Shown here piece by piece: positions 8,055 through 17,528 of a stretch of DNA of 64,000 nt. Numbering within the stretch: the stretch's first letter is position 1; every line of letters starts with the position of its first letter. The DNA comes from Vittaforma corneae ATCC 50505 (Eukaryota > Microsporidia > Nosematidae): positions 1-64,000 of the forward strand of contig NW_006889839.1 of assembly GCF_000231115.1 (NCBI RefSeq), read 5' to 3'. The notes beneath the pieces were generated by a model that was not told the origin of the DNA, made no database searches, and saw only the letters and a program-made list of their open reading frames with translations. Both the position numbers and the translations under genes were made by a program.

Positions 8055-9164
8055 ATGAGATCTCTTGCTGAGCTTGCTGCAAACTTAGAGGGCTTGGAAT
8101 ACGACGATGTTCTTGTGCAAGAGTATAAGGACAGCTACAATGCTATCATAAGAACAGAAGATCCTGAAGCTATTGAGAAGCTCATGAGGGAAAACCCAAA
8201 GTATTTCTTATGCATTGCTCCTCTCCTGGTTGGGTCTTGGTTTATGCTCCATAGATTCCAGGACATCTACAATCTACTGTGTGAGATTGACTTGCTAGGG
8301 CAAGATAGACATCTTGATTACTTCAATGGAAAGCTTATAAAGTATTACTATCAGAGTCTTAAATTCTTAGGAAAGCCCATCGATCATTTGTACACTATTT
8401 TGAGTACCAACAAGGAATATGGAAATGAATATTCCATAGCCGTAGCTACTAATGCTATTCTGGATAGTCAGATTAACAACCACATCTATACGGTTCTTGA
8501 GGATAATGTTTCCGACTCTGAAGAGAGATGCAAGTACTGTTTCTATCTTGGGATAATCCATTTAGTGTGGGGCGAGTACGTCACAGCCCTGAAACACTTT
8601 GATGAAAGTGATATCCTTAATAATAGTAAGAAAATGGAGCTGTATATTAAGAAGTACACCATTGTTTGCAAGTTGTTGCTCAGTGATTATTCGGTATTCT
8701 ATCCCTATGAAGAAGAGCTGAAACCTTACTTCTCTCTTATTGGATGTGTAAAGAGAGGAGATATTGAAACATTCTACAAGCTTATTGAAGAGCATCGTGA
8801 TGAGTACTTTAAGATGAATCTATATTTTGTGGTTAGAAGACTGGTACAGAATCTTGTTCAAGAAGGGCTTAGGAAGATAACAGTCTGTTACTCCAGAATC
8901 AGGGTAGATGATATCAGTAAAATACTTGGTGTTGACGTTGATTATTTGATTCATAAGACAATTAAAGAAGGCTATGTCCGGGGATATGTTGAGTATGGAA
9001 TATTCTACAGTCAGAACGGTGATTTTTACAAGACACATTGTGGAGAGCAAATAAAAAAGGCCATTGAAGTTAGAAAGAGCATTGAAAAGAAAATGAAGTA
9101 TCCAGAAATAGTGCCCCTGTGCTATGAAAAAGTATTTGAAGGTGAGACTAAGCAAGGATTGTGA
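8055..9164 (+). CDS. RPN3: 26S proteasome lid subunit Rpn3 (PSMD3)
   Basis: The 369-aa protein is the PCI-domain lid subunit of the 19S regulatory particle. A helical-repeat body leads to the C-terminal PCI winged helix with YSRIRVDDISKILGVDVDYL and IKEGYVRGYVEYGIFYSQNG. The tail with IKKAIEVRKSIEKKMKYP matches the Rpn3 pattern of a helix ending in AMRYP. It is about 130 residues shorter than yeast Rpn3, mostly at the N-terminus. The ATG at 8055 is preceded by GCCCTCAA, the local start motif. Confidence 0.87.
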   Translation: MRSLAELAANLEGLEYDDVLVQEYKDSYNAIIRTEDPEAIEKLMRENPKYFLCIAPLLVGSWFMLHRFQDIYNLLCEIDLLGQDRHLDYFNGKLIKYYYQSLKFLGKPIDHLYTILSTNKEYGNEYSIAVATNAILDSQINNHIYTVLEDNVSDSEERCKYCFYLGIIHLVWGEYVTALKHFDESDILNNSKKMELYIKKYTIVCKLLLSDYSVFYPYEEELKPYFSLIGCVKRGDIETFYKLIEEHRDEYFKMNLYFVVRRLVQNLVQEGLRKITVCYSRIRVDDISKILGVDVDYLIHKTIKEGYVRGYVEYGIFYSQNGDFYKTHCGEQIKKAIEVRKSIEKKMKYPEIVPLCYEKVFEGETKQGL

Positions 9165-9492
9165 GAATGAGCCTGAATAAACAGTGTTTTCAAATCTCAG
9201 AATCAATAAAACTTTCAAAGACGTTTTATCCGTGAGAACAGTGAAAATAGAGAATGACAAAGCTCAGTAAATGCATGGCTCATTGTCTTGTCTGTTGCAC
9301 TTAAAGTAGACCCTGACAAGAAATAGCATCAATCTGATTAAGAAGTACAGCGTGCTAATATTGATTTGATGTTAAAATGTAATAAAATAGAACACACGTT
9401 GCTCTAACTAAATGTGCAAGGACTTATTGCTTGCTCTATACTAAAATAAATATGAAAATAGTCTTTTAATAATCCCTTCCAGTAAGTTTTTT
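9165..9492 (+). other. Intergenic between convergent genes
   Basis: This 328-base space separates the 3' ends of Rpn3 and a minus-strand orphan gene. It contains several AATAAA-type polyadenylation-like strings and no coding frame of note. Confidence 0.6.
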
Positions 9493-10170
9493 CTATTCAT
9501 CATCAAGTCCTGAGTCGTCCGATGAGGTGTCTCCGTTAGGGTTATTTGCCCACACAGGTGGATTTGCCTGGCGACGCCAAAGATTGTAAAGCATATATCC
9601 AGGATTTAAGAGATTGTTACCAACAGGTGTGAGATTACTGCTTTCGTATGCCCTTGGGTTCTTTAGAACTGCTGATGTGCATAAAAGTGCTGTGACCCCT
9701 TTCATATATTCCTTGAACTGTTCTGGTGACGGCTCTGCTTTGTGCAATCCGTTCTTAATTATATTTTCGTGATTATCGGCCATCATGCTGGCTGCATTGC
9801 AAAGAATTAGCATGTCGATATTCCCGAAATTTATCACGTCTGCAATGGTCTCTGCATCTAGCTTTAAATCGTATTTCCTTATTAAATTCATCGTGAAAAG
9901 ATTCAGAGATCCAAAAAAGTTAGTCAAATCATCCTTCCTAACACCTGTCCAGTGCTGTATCTGCATACGCCCAAGCGTCGTTAATTGAAGCCTCATAAGA
10001 TCTACTTCGTCCTCAAGGATATATTGGTCTAAAGGGTTAGGCTCTGTGTTTGTAGGATCCATTAGCATGTTTAATCTCTGGGTTGCATCATCAATCTCAC
10101 CATGCAAAAATTCCTGTGGTACTTTGATAGTCTCAAACGTGATAGTCTCGGGCTGTCTCGTATCGGCCAT
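9493..10170 (-). CDS. Hypothetical protein, acidic C-terminus
   Basis: I do not recognise this 225-aa protein. It is mostly helical, with a central segment rich in Leu, Asn and Met (DVINFGNIDMLILCNAASMM) and a C-terminal tail rich in Asp, Ser and Gly (TSSDDSGLDDE). The ATG at 10170 is preceded by GCACC. An in-frame ATG at 10224 would add a short hydrophobic stretch resembling a signal peptide, so a secreted form cannot be excluded. Its 3' end faces Rpn3. Confidence 0.65.
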   Translation of the reverse strand: MADTRQPETITFETIKVPQEFLHGEIDDATQRLNMLMDPTNTEPNPLDQYILEDEVDLMRLQLTTLGRMQIQHWTGVRKDDLTNFFGSLNLFTMNLIRKYDLKLDAETIADVINFGNIDMLILCNAASMMADNHENIIKNGLHKAEPSPEQFKEYMKGVTALLCTSAVLKNPRAYESSNLTPVGNNLLNPGYMLYNLWRRQANPPVWANNPNGDTSSDDSGLDDE

Positions 10171-10494
10171 GGTGCATTTTGATTTCTGAAATAGCTGTAC
10201 TATCAATATCAGATTGATAAACATAAATGAAAGTAGAATTTTCCTTAAATATTAAAAAGGAGAAACAGATTGTTAAAGGAGGCATTTACATTAGATCTGT
10301 GATTGATTTATGCATGTCAAGCATAAATGACATCAAATTACTCAATAAGAAACATTCAATTTTCATAGAAATATTAAAAGAAGTAAAGCATCACCCCAAA
10401 TAGAAAAGAAAATCAATCAATAAACTATTAGCAGATATGCACAGGCCTGCAAGCCTGTTTCCCCTAAATTGCCTATATCAAAGTATTTATTACT
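10171..10494 (-). other. Intergenic, no supported gene
   Basis: This 324-base AT-rich space lies between the orphan gene and glutaredoxin, both on the minus strand. It would hold the orphan's promoter. Nothing else was recognised. Confidence 0.5.
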
Positions 10495-10785
10495 TTAAAG
10501 TGCATTTTCATTTAGATTCTCCTTGTTGCTTTCAAGGTCTCTGTAATACTCTTGTAATTTATCATTTCCTCCAATGAATTTCCCATTCAAATAAATCATC
10601 GGAAAAGTTTTGTGCTTTTCCTTTTGCACAATTTCTTGCACAAGATCTTGGTTCTTCATTCCATCAATTTCCAAATACTTCACCTTTTTTTTGTCGAGTG
10701 TGTTCTTAGCTGTGTCACAGAACGGGCAGTTCTCTTTTGTAACAACAATGGTTGGATTCTTTTGCAGTACTTCTTTTAACTTCAT
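10495..10785 (-). CDS. Glutaredoxin (dithiol, CPFC)
   Basis: The 96-aa protein is a classical glutaredoxin that reduces disulfides with glutathione. The active site CPFC lies at residues 20-23, followed by the cis-Pro segment TFPMIYLNGKFIGGND, whose TxP and GG residues bind glutathione. The length is normal for a single-domain cytosolic form. GACCCG sits directly before the ATG. The tail is Asn/Glu-rich. Confidence 0.95.
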   Translation of the reverse strand: MKLKEVLQKNPTIVVTKENCPFCDTAKNTLDKKKVKYLEIDGMKNQDLVQEIVQKEKHKTFPMIYLNGKFIGGNDKLQEYYRDLESNKENLNENAL

Positions 10786-11203
10786 CGGGTCTCCTTTCTA
10801 AGGCTTTGTTCAAAAATTTTATTTACAGAGAAAAATTGACCAGTAGAAACAATAGCCAATCCAACACCAGGATTACTGGGAATACTATACTCAAAGGTAC
10901 ATAAAGACTGTCACACAACATACTACTTAAATCGTTAGCCTCAAAAGGTTGAAAGTGATACGATGTTCATAATTAACTTTCAAACTGTCAAAATGTCATT
11001 AATATATTTGCTATAAATAGTGTATAAAATTAGTAATGTCCTGCCTATTAGAATTTATCTAGACAAAGACGACGACAAACTAGCTACAATGAATTTCTAC
11101 AGCCAACTAAGTGCACACACTCAAAGCTATAAACAAAATAAAGCTTGCTGATATTCAATATTTGTTTTCTTTACTTTCAATTGTAAAATTTTTCACCCTC
11201 AAA
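10786..11203 (+). promoter_or_regulatory. Divergent glutaredoxin/eIF5A promoter region with TATA-like box
   Basis: This 418-base region serves both divergent genes. A TATA-like CTATAAATAG lies at 11011-11020, with a second TATAAAA just after it, about 185 nt before the eIF5A ATG. CACCCTCAAA lies immediately before that ATG. Which element sets transcription start is inference. Confidence 0.45.
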
Positions 11204-11737
11204 ATGCCTATGAAAACTGACTTTGTGAACGGAAGAGATCTCAAGGTGGGATCTGTCTTCATTCCTGCTGGCGAAACATCTTCGTTCTACAAAGTGACAG
11301 ACATCAATATTTCCAAGCCCGGAAAACACGGCTCTGCCAAGAGTATGATTACTGCCAAGAATATTGTTAATGGAAAGACGTATACCAACACATACCTCGA
11401 TTCCAGTGATAAAGTATGCCAGATTCTTGATTTTGGATATATCTATAAGGTTATATACGATAAGAAAGGCTCTGAGCTTCTAGTAAACCTCGAGACTGGA
11501 GACTGTCTCTACTACCAATCCTTCGCTAAAGAGGACCAGCAAAGAGTAGAGGATGAATTTACCAAGTTTGTTGATAAGGGAGAAGGGCTTGTTAATTCCG
11601 AGGGATCCCCACTTGTTGTCAAGTACAGTGAGCTTGTAGACACTAACAATAATATTACTTTGATGTTTTGGGAACTTTTGTATATCAAGCCAGAAGATTT
11701 GCCCCGATACGGTGTCAATGATTATGTGGCAGCTTAA
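11204..11737 (+). CDS. Translation factor eIF5A (hypusine-bearing)
   Basis: The 177-aa protein is eIF5A, which binds the ribosomal E site and helps peptide-bond formation at stalling sequences such as polyproline. The hypusine loop ISKPGKHGSAK is clear, with the modifiable Lys at residue 41. After it comes the S1/OB-like domain. CACCCTCAAA before the ATG sets the start; the in-frame upstream codons from 11111 do not resemble the family. The modification enzyme deoxyhypusine hydroxylase is encoded at 31590-32447, which supports an active hypusine pathway. Confidence 0.95.
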   Translation: MPMKTDFVNGRDLKVGSVFIPAGETSSFYKVTDINISKPGKHGSAKSMITAKNIVNGKTYTNTYLDSSDKVCQILDFGYIYKVIYDKKGSELLVNLETGDCLYYQSFAKEDQQRVEDEFTKFVDKGEGLVNSEGSPLVVKYSELVDTNNNITLMFWELLYIKPEDLPRYGVNDYVAA

Positions 11738-11986
11738 ATAAACCAGCCAACTGCTCTGCATAGTTATTCTTTATTTTTATACTATTATTTCTAATCAACT
11801 GTTACTTTATCTAGATAGGTAGCTGGCATTTGCATTTTATTTTCAAACTAGAATGCAATTAATGGCATTAAAGATTACTGAAATAGATGGATCTCTACTT
11901 CTGGATTGGCTTTGCTGGGCCTTAGCCAGTTTGGTTTTTCTCAAAACAGCACTGGGCATTTTTCTTTCTTTTCGTTTTTACGCCTT

Positions 11987-14059
11987 ATGCAGACAGTTCA
12001 AGAATTGAGGAAGCAAACATTCCCCTTCAAATACTCAGACGATAAAGAAAGACTGAAAAAATTCATCCTATTCTTCCAGGAGAATGACCAGTACAAATAT
12101 TTGAATGCTCTGAGAAGCCACCAGGAGACTATCAACATTGATTTGAATGATTTAAATCTTTACGATGAGACAGGCATAGCCATCCGATTCGAAAGAAACA
12201 CCTTTTCTTATTTGCAGCTAATGCATAAGATAATAGACGAAATTCTCTTTAATGGGGATGAGTATGCGATTGATGAGACCGATGATGTTTTTCTATTTCA
12301 AAGAATTTCAAGGCTGAAGGAACTCAATCCTGAAAAGAAGGTTACTGAGGTATTTCCAGGGCAGTTGCTTAGGAACTATACTTTGAATGTTATTCCTAGG
12401 AATATTCAGACAAGAAGCGTCAGAGATGTTAGTGCCAATGATATTGGGTCTATGGTTCGCGTAAGAGGCATAGTTACTAGAGTTAGCCAGATAAAACCCG
12501 CTATGAAGGTGGCAACATACATCTGTGAGAGCTGTGGAACTGAGATCTACCAGGCAGTGGAAAATGAAACCTTTGATGCCCTGGAAGAATGCTTTAGTGA
12601 AAAGTGCAGGACCAGGAAAATTAAAGGCACCTTATGTTTGGTCACTAGAGGATCTAAGTTTATTAAGTATCAGAGTTTGCAGCTACAGGAGCTTACCTCA
12701 GATGTCCCCCATGGATCCATACCCAGAATTATAAATGTTGAGTGCTATTCCAGTCTTACAGAAAAGGTCAAGCCGGGCGAGTATGTTATTCTTAGTGGGA
12801 TATTCCTACCCAGACCATACTATGGATTTAAGAAATTGAGAGCAGGTCTACTAAACGATATTTATTTGCACTGCTCTCATATCGAATCTTCCAGCCTACA
12901 GACATCTCCCCTACCCATAAGCCCGTCCATCGATACTCTGGTTGCTTGCTTTGCACCTGAAATATTCGGAATGAAGGACATCAAAAAGATTCTTTTGCTC
13001 ATGCTTGTAGGATCACCACAAGTAATCCGAGAAGATGGAATGAAGATTAGGGGAGATATCAACATACTTCTTATTGGAGATCCAGGTATTGCTAAGTCAC
13101 AGCTGCTTAAGACCGTAGTGAAGATATCCAAAAGAGGAGTGTACACTACGGGTAAGGGATCCAGTGGTGTAGGTCTTACTGCCTCTGTAATGAAGGACTC
13201 TGTCACTGGCGAGGTAGTTTTAGAAGGAGGGGCACTTGTCCTTTCCGACAAAGGAGTGTGTTGTATTGATGAACTAGACAAAATGAATGAGCTTGATCGA
13301 GTCTCCATTCACGAAGTAATGGAGCAACAGAGCGTATCTATTTCTAAGGCTGGCATTAACACTACTCTTAATGCTCGATGTGCAATCTTAGGTGCTGCCA
13401 ATCCCGTTAAAGGTAGGTATGATCCCAAAAGATCACTAGAACATAACGTAGGCCTTCCCATTTCACTCCTGTCTAGGTTTGATGTTCTTTGTATTCTTAA
13501 GGACGACTCTAATTCAGACACTGATCTTGCACTAGCCAGCCACATAACTTCTCTACACTTCGAGGAGCCCGAGACTATCCTTGATTACTATCACATCCGA
13601 AATTTTATTGAGGGCTGCAAAGCAATAAATCCTGTACTCTCAAGGTCTATCAGAGAGAGATTACTTGAAGCCTATTCAAAGGCTAGGAGACAGTATTCCA
13701 CCACTCCAAGATACCTTCTAGCTCTGATCAGACTGACCTTAGCTCATGCACGTCTCAGAATGAGTGAGATCGCCACAGAGGAAGATGCTTCGCAAGCCAT
13801 ACATCTTCTTGAACTAATGAGGATCCCAACTGTACAAGCCAAGGCTACTGTCAGTCTCAGAAAGGCGATTTATGATTTTCTAATGTCCTACGCTGTAAAT
13901 GATGGTACCAATGAGGACCAAAGAAGGATTATCGATCTTAACACGGTGTTTTCAGTGCCATCAAGCTACAGTCGAAAGGATGTTGAAAATGTGATTCAAG
14001 AGTTCAAAGACGGTGGAATATGGATTGAAGATGACAATAAGCTTATAATAACCAACTAA
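11987..14059 (+). CDS. MCM7: DNA replication licensing helicase MCM7
   Basis: The 690-aa protein is a replicative helicase subunit. The N-terminal domain has a zinc-binding set (CESCG near residue 180 and a Cys pair about 25 residues later). HGSIPRII and GIFLPRPYYGFKKLRAGL are diagnostic for MCM7. The AAA+ core shows Walker A GDPGIAKS (about 364), Walker B CIDELDKM (about 425) and the arginine finger LLSRFD (about 494), then a winged-helix tail. Length is close to the usual 720. An in-frame ATG at 11906 would add an unsupported 27-residue leader; the ATG at 11987 lies just before the conserved start. Confidence 0.95.
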   Translation: MQTVQELRKQTFPFKYSDDKERLKKFILFFQENDQYKYLNALRSHQETINIDLNDLNLYDETGIAIRFERNTFSYLQLMHKIIDEILFNGDEYAIDETDDVFLFQRISRLKELNPEKKVTEVFPGQLLRNYTLNVIPRNIQTRSVRDVSANDIGSMVRVRGIVTRVSQIKPAMKVATYICESCGTEIYQAVENETFDALEECFSEKCRTRKIKGTLCLVTRGSKFIKYQSLQLQELTSDVPHGSIPRIINVECYSSLTEKVKPGEYVILSGIFLPRPYYGFKKLRAGLLNDIYLHCSHIESSSLQTSPLPISPSIDTLVACFAPEIFGMKDIKKILLLMLVGSPQVIREDGMKIRGDINILLIGDPGIAKSQLLKTVVKISKRGVYTTGKGSSGVGLTASVMKDSVTGEVVLEGGALVLSDKGVCCIDELDKMNELDRVSIHEVMEQQSVSISKAGINTTLNARCAILGAANPVKGRYDPKRSLEHNVGLPISLLSRFDVLCILKDDSNSDTDLALASHITSLHFEEPETILDYYHIRNFIEGCKAINPVLSRSIRERLLEAYSKARRQYSTTPRYLLALIRLTLAHARLRMSEIATEEDASQAIHLLELMRIPTVQAKATVSLRKAIYDFLMSYAVNDGTNEDQRRIIDLNTVFSVPSSYSRKDVENVIQEFKDGGIWIEDDNKLIITN

Positions 14060-14237
14060 ATGAGCCTTCAATGATACTTTCTTATATTATATTTATTTCA
14101 ATTATAGGGAATTGCTTAGGACTGTTTAGTTTGTATGCCTCCTGTGTTCGCTTGTATTTGCATGAAATGGTATATGCTTGCATAAAATATAGGCAGTGTA
14201 TGAATTAAAAGATATAAATGTAAATCATTTAGTCCCT

Positions 14238-14504
14238 TTATAATTGATTAACCTTGTTTAGCACGTCGGAAAGTGCCCTTCTTGTTTCCAATAACATCTT
14301 TTCCAAATGTTTCTTTAAGCTTGGATCTTCCTCCTTTCTTATCTTTTCATTTAGTTCTTCTATTTCACTATGATACAGCTCAATGTCCTTGCTGTATCTA
14401 TTTCTAATCTTCTCAGCCTTGCTACTTTCTACTTCACTTGAGCAGCGGCTTTTGCTGGAATTACTTTCTTCACTGGAGTTGTTCTCCTTATTGGGGTTGC
14501 TCAT
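14238..14504 (-). CDS. Small coiled-coil protein, unknown
   Basis: An 88-aa protein with a Ser/Asn-rich N-terminus and a charged helical C-terminal half (IELYHSEIEELNEKIRKEED and following heptads). The ATG at 14504 is preceded by AACCCAC, so I prefer it over an in-frame ATG at 14612. I do not recognise the family. It is divergent from the small basic gene at 14669. Confidence 0.6.
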   Translation of the reverse strand: MSNPNKENNSSEESNSSKSRCSSEVESSKAEKIRNRYSKDIELYHSEIEELNEKIRKEEDPSLKKHLEKMLLETRRALSDVLNKVNQL

Positions 14505-14668
14505 GTGGGTTAGAGAGGAGTAAAAAAGATGTATAAGTAGAGGGCCTTGTGCAAATATTACACACTCCAAGTCCACACATCCATTTGCCTTTGTGTGGAT
14601 TCGTTTGTACAAACTACTTGTACATTTTTAGCATTCACTTTTTACATCCCAGCAAGCTCCCAATCGGA

Positions 14669-14911
14669 ATGCCAAGCTTCCTTGAAAAACTGCTAAGTCT
14701 TACAAAATACACCACAAACAGCTACAAACAGGATTTTCTGCCAAGAAGACTCGGTCTCGGTTATGAGCTGGGGGCCAAAAGAATAGACAAATCAGTTATA
14801 AGACCGGTGCTTGAAAGATCTAGGAAGAAAATGAAGATAGAAAAAAATGAAGAAGAAAGCGAAGAAGTGAGTAAAATAAAGTATATTGAAAAGAAAAGGA
14901 AGAAAACATAG
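14669..14911 (+). CDS. Small basic protein, probably nuclear, unknown
   Basis: An 80-aa Lys/Arg-rich protein. The middle contains DFLPRRLGLGYELGAKRID, which looks like a conserved docking segment, and the tail (ending KKRKKT) looks like a nuclear or nucleolar signal. CTCCCAATCGGA precedes the ATG. This composition is common among ribosome-assembly factors, but that is inference; I cannot name a family. Confidence 0.55.
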   Translation: MPSFLEKLLSLTKYTTNSYKQDFLPRRLGLGYELGAKRIDKSVIRPVLERSRKKMKIEKNEEESEEVSKIKYIEKKRKKT

Positions 14912-14979
14912 CTTTTCTATTAGTTAGAACAAAATTATGCATAAAAACTAGATAAGAATAGGCTTAAGTAAATTTTTAG

Positions 14980-16091
14980 TTAATCAAATCTTGAGTGTGC
15001 TAAATAGTATGCTATTGATCCTTTCTCTCCTTGGCTCTTTGGCTTTTCAGATGAGTCCTCAAGCATGTTCTGGAATTCTCCTATGTTTTCCTTTGATGAT
15101 TCAATTTTACTACTTTTCAGCTTTCCAGTAGAATTGATGGATACTTCAGTCATGCTTTGACAGTTGGCATTCTCTTCAGTATGCTTGCTGGTACTTAAAT
15201 GAACTTTTAATGACCCATTTCTTGTTGTACTGCTCATAACACTGGTCTTTGTGCTTAGCTCATCATCCTTCTTTTGTCTTTTGGGATTGTCTGTGCTGTT
15301 TAATTCTTCTATGAAATCCTCATATTGGCTGATGATTGTTGTACTCAAAGAAACCTTGCTTGGGGATGAGTAAACATGCTCTGTGGACAATACAGATTTA
15401 GTATGACTAGCATCTTGGTTAACACTGCCATTATCCTGGCTAGTATTAGAGGGCGTGGCTTGATAGAAGTGTTGGATGCATTAATATCCTCTTCGATATT
15501 AACGTTAATACTTTGTGCATCGTTGGCACTTCTAACAGAATCCTGAGCTGTCGCAGGATGGGCATCATTACTAGATGTAGATTGAGTTGCCCTGTTATCT
15601 GTACTATTAGGCAGGAACTGTGTATCTTTAAGTTCAATGCATTTGGCTACAGATTGCTCACTCTTGTTGAGTGGGCTATCTTGTTTCTGTAGTTTGTTCG
15701 ATAACGGCTGCTTATTATTGCTGGGCATAGATGGAATCGTTATTTTGGATTCATCTAACGTGTGTGTATCCTTGGACACCGCATTTGCTGTCTCAACTAC
15801 AACTATTTCATCACACTCTCCCTTGGACTGGACAGCAGGTGCTTGCTGTGGCGAAATATTTATCGCTGCTCTACTATTGATAGTTAACTCATCAGGACCC
15901 AACTTGTTTCTTGCTTTATTCCTCCTAATATCTGCCTTGGCACTATTTAGTTGTAGCTTCTCTTTGAAATCAGCTGGTAGAAACCTGCCATGCTTATTTT
16001 CGTTACATCTTGGCTCACAGTCCTCAAAAATCATGTCATCTTCTAGAAATTCTGCATTGATAATGCCTAGCACTATCATAATGCTGTACAT
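14980..16091 (-). CDS. Secreted Ser/Thr-rich protein, frame break near 15445-15485
   Basis: The gene reads in two frames. The 5' part (ATG at 16091) begins with a signal peptide (MYSIMIVLGIINA, then EFLEDD), a short charged segment with two Cys and Arg/Lys/Asn clusters, then low-complexity Ser/Thr/Asn/Gln sequence. At about 15445-15485 that frame stops making sense, and a second frame continues the same composition (TSQDNGSVNQDASHTKSVLS and onward) to the stop at 14980. The downstream part has no ATG where it opens, which argues for one gene of about 370 codons. A single inserted or deleted base or a pseudogene would explain it. The family is unknown; a wall or secreted factor is plausible. 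Confidence 0.55.
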
Positions 16092-16117
16092 TTCTTTTAC
16101 ATAGCTCAACTGCTGTT

Positions 16118-16600
16118 TCAACCTGAACTCCAGGTCTTAAGAAGGAATGGCAGTCTATAGTCATTCTCATTCAAATCTACTATATCATGTATCTTTTTCT
16201 TTCCTTCAAGAACTACCTTAGCTTTGAATGTATCTGGACCAGCTCCTCTTGAAATACCCTGAATCTCGGTTATGTTACTCTCCTCATCCTTCTTATTTAC
16301 AAACCTGGCCTTTAACTTCATATAATCTTCATAGGATTCCTGGAGTAGAGTCTGTATAGCTGTGTCGTCTAACTTACTGCCACTAGATGCGCAAGCAGGA
16401 TCATTCTGTGGGAGTACAAACTTGGCAAAGTCTGTTCCATACTTGTTTAGATACTGTATGAAGCCTGGGTCTGATGATAGAAGAGATTTCTTGTTTTTTG
16501 ATTTCAGTTTACTACTAGCCTTCAAACTACTTTGCTTCAATTTGCTTTCCTTTGTAATATTGCTTTCTGAATTACTTTTCTTCGATTTTTTGTCCGTCAT
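16118..16600 (-). CDS. Hypothetical protein, basic Ser/Lys-rich N-terminus
   Basis: A 160-aa protein. Residues 1-40 are Ser/Lys-rich and disordered, likely a nuclear signal. The following segment DPGFIQYLNKYGTDFAKFVL and a C-terminal beta-type segment (FKAKVVLEGKKKIHDIVDL) look folded. The family was not recognised. The next minus-strand gene starts 27 bases after its stop, so the two are tightly packed but not necessarily co-transcribed. Confidence 0.6.
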   Translation of the reverse strand: MTDKKSKKSNSESNITKESKLKQSSLKASSKLKSKNKKSLLSSDPGFIQYLNKYGTDFAKFVLPQNDPACASSGSKLDDTAIQTLLQESYEDYMKLKARFVNKKDEESNITEIQGISRGAGPDTFKAKVVLEGKKKIHDIVDLNENDYRLPFLLKTWSSG

Positions 16601-16793
16601 CGAATAAGGATAGCAAAAACAAGAATAAAACGCGAATGTTCCCTGCAGCCCTTTGAAATACGAGCTTACATGCCTCTAAGAAAACACCCTACCAACACTA
16701 CTGTCTTAAACAGCGCATAATAAAAACATTAAATTAAAATTTAATTAATACCGTCAACGAACAGTAGCATGGAATTTCTAGATATTGAAAGTT

Positions 16794-17528
16794 TCATTTT
16801 CTGTTTTCCATACTCATCCATATTCTTACCTTGAAGTATTTGAACAGATCATTAACTAGCTCCCTAAAATCCACTCTTCTGTCACTCACAAAATAGAATG
16901 TTATCTTCTTCATGTCCCATTGATACTCACATCCCGTTATCTCCATTGGAAGACCTCTTTCCCTCACTAATAAATTACATTTGTCAATTGCCTTGATCTC
17001 CTGGGCTTTTTTCTTCTCCAAAATATCAATGTCTTTCTGTGTTGCTTTTCTTAAAATTTTTTTTACTTCTCCTGCAGCGCCCTTTATTCTCTCCTTCACC
17101 TGAACACAGTCCTCTCCCCTATCGGCCTCAATTATGACATACAGGTCAGGATCTATCCTGAATTTTGAAGATGCAGTGCATGTCTTGCCAGAAGTATACG
17201 ACACCAGATAGTATATATTCTCCACAGAGCATATATTCCTGGCGCAATGGCCGCTATCATGGCAGTGGCCTTGTATACTATCTACAATACACGTGTTGTC
17301 TGTAATATCAAAACTCCCCTCATATTCAAAGATATGTTCTATTGATGATTTATGGAATATTTCCTGGGACATCTTTTCCTGAGACATGTCCTGAAGACAT
17401 ACCTCATCTCTTAGAATCCGTCTCGGATCGTGGCCAACTATCTTCCAGCTGGAGTGAGCTTCGTCCCACTTTTCCGAACTCTCTGCCCAGATTCCTGAAT
17501 CTCTTCCAAAAACATAGTTTGTGAGCAT
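16794..17528 (-). CDS. PSP1 C-terminal domain protein
   Basis: The 244-aa protein carries the PSP1 domain: RKATQKDIDILEKKKAQE, then LPMEITGCEYQWDMKKITFY, then DRRVDFRELVNDLFKYFKVR. In yeast Psp1 and its relatives this domain is linked to translation or RNA-related roles, but its biochemical function is not settled. The N-terminal half is poorly conserved and contains a His/Cys cluster (GHCHDSGHC) that may bind metal. The ATG at 17528 is preceded directly by TACCCC; an in-frame ATG at 17576 would add a hydrophobic leader that I think is untranslated. Confidence 0.85.
   Translation of the reverse strand: MLTNYVFGRDSGIWAESSEKWDEAHSSWKIVGHDPRRILRDEVCLQDMSQEKMSQEIFHKSSIEHIFEYEGSFDITDNTCIVDSIQGHCHDSGHCARNICSVENIYYLVSYTSGKTCTASSKFRIDPDLYVIIEADRGEDCVQVKERIKGAAGEVKKILRKATQKDIDILEKKKAQEIKAIDKCNLLVRERGLPMEITGCEYQWDMKKITFYFVSDRRVDFRELVNDLFKYFKVRIWMSMENRK

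Noticed and set aside
12877..13545. Minus-strand ORFs of 143 and 78 codons
   Set aside because: Antisense shadows of the conserved MCM7 helicase core.
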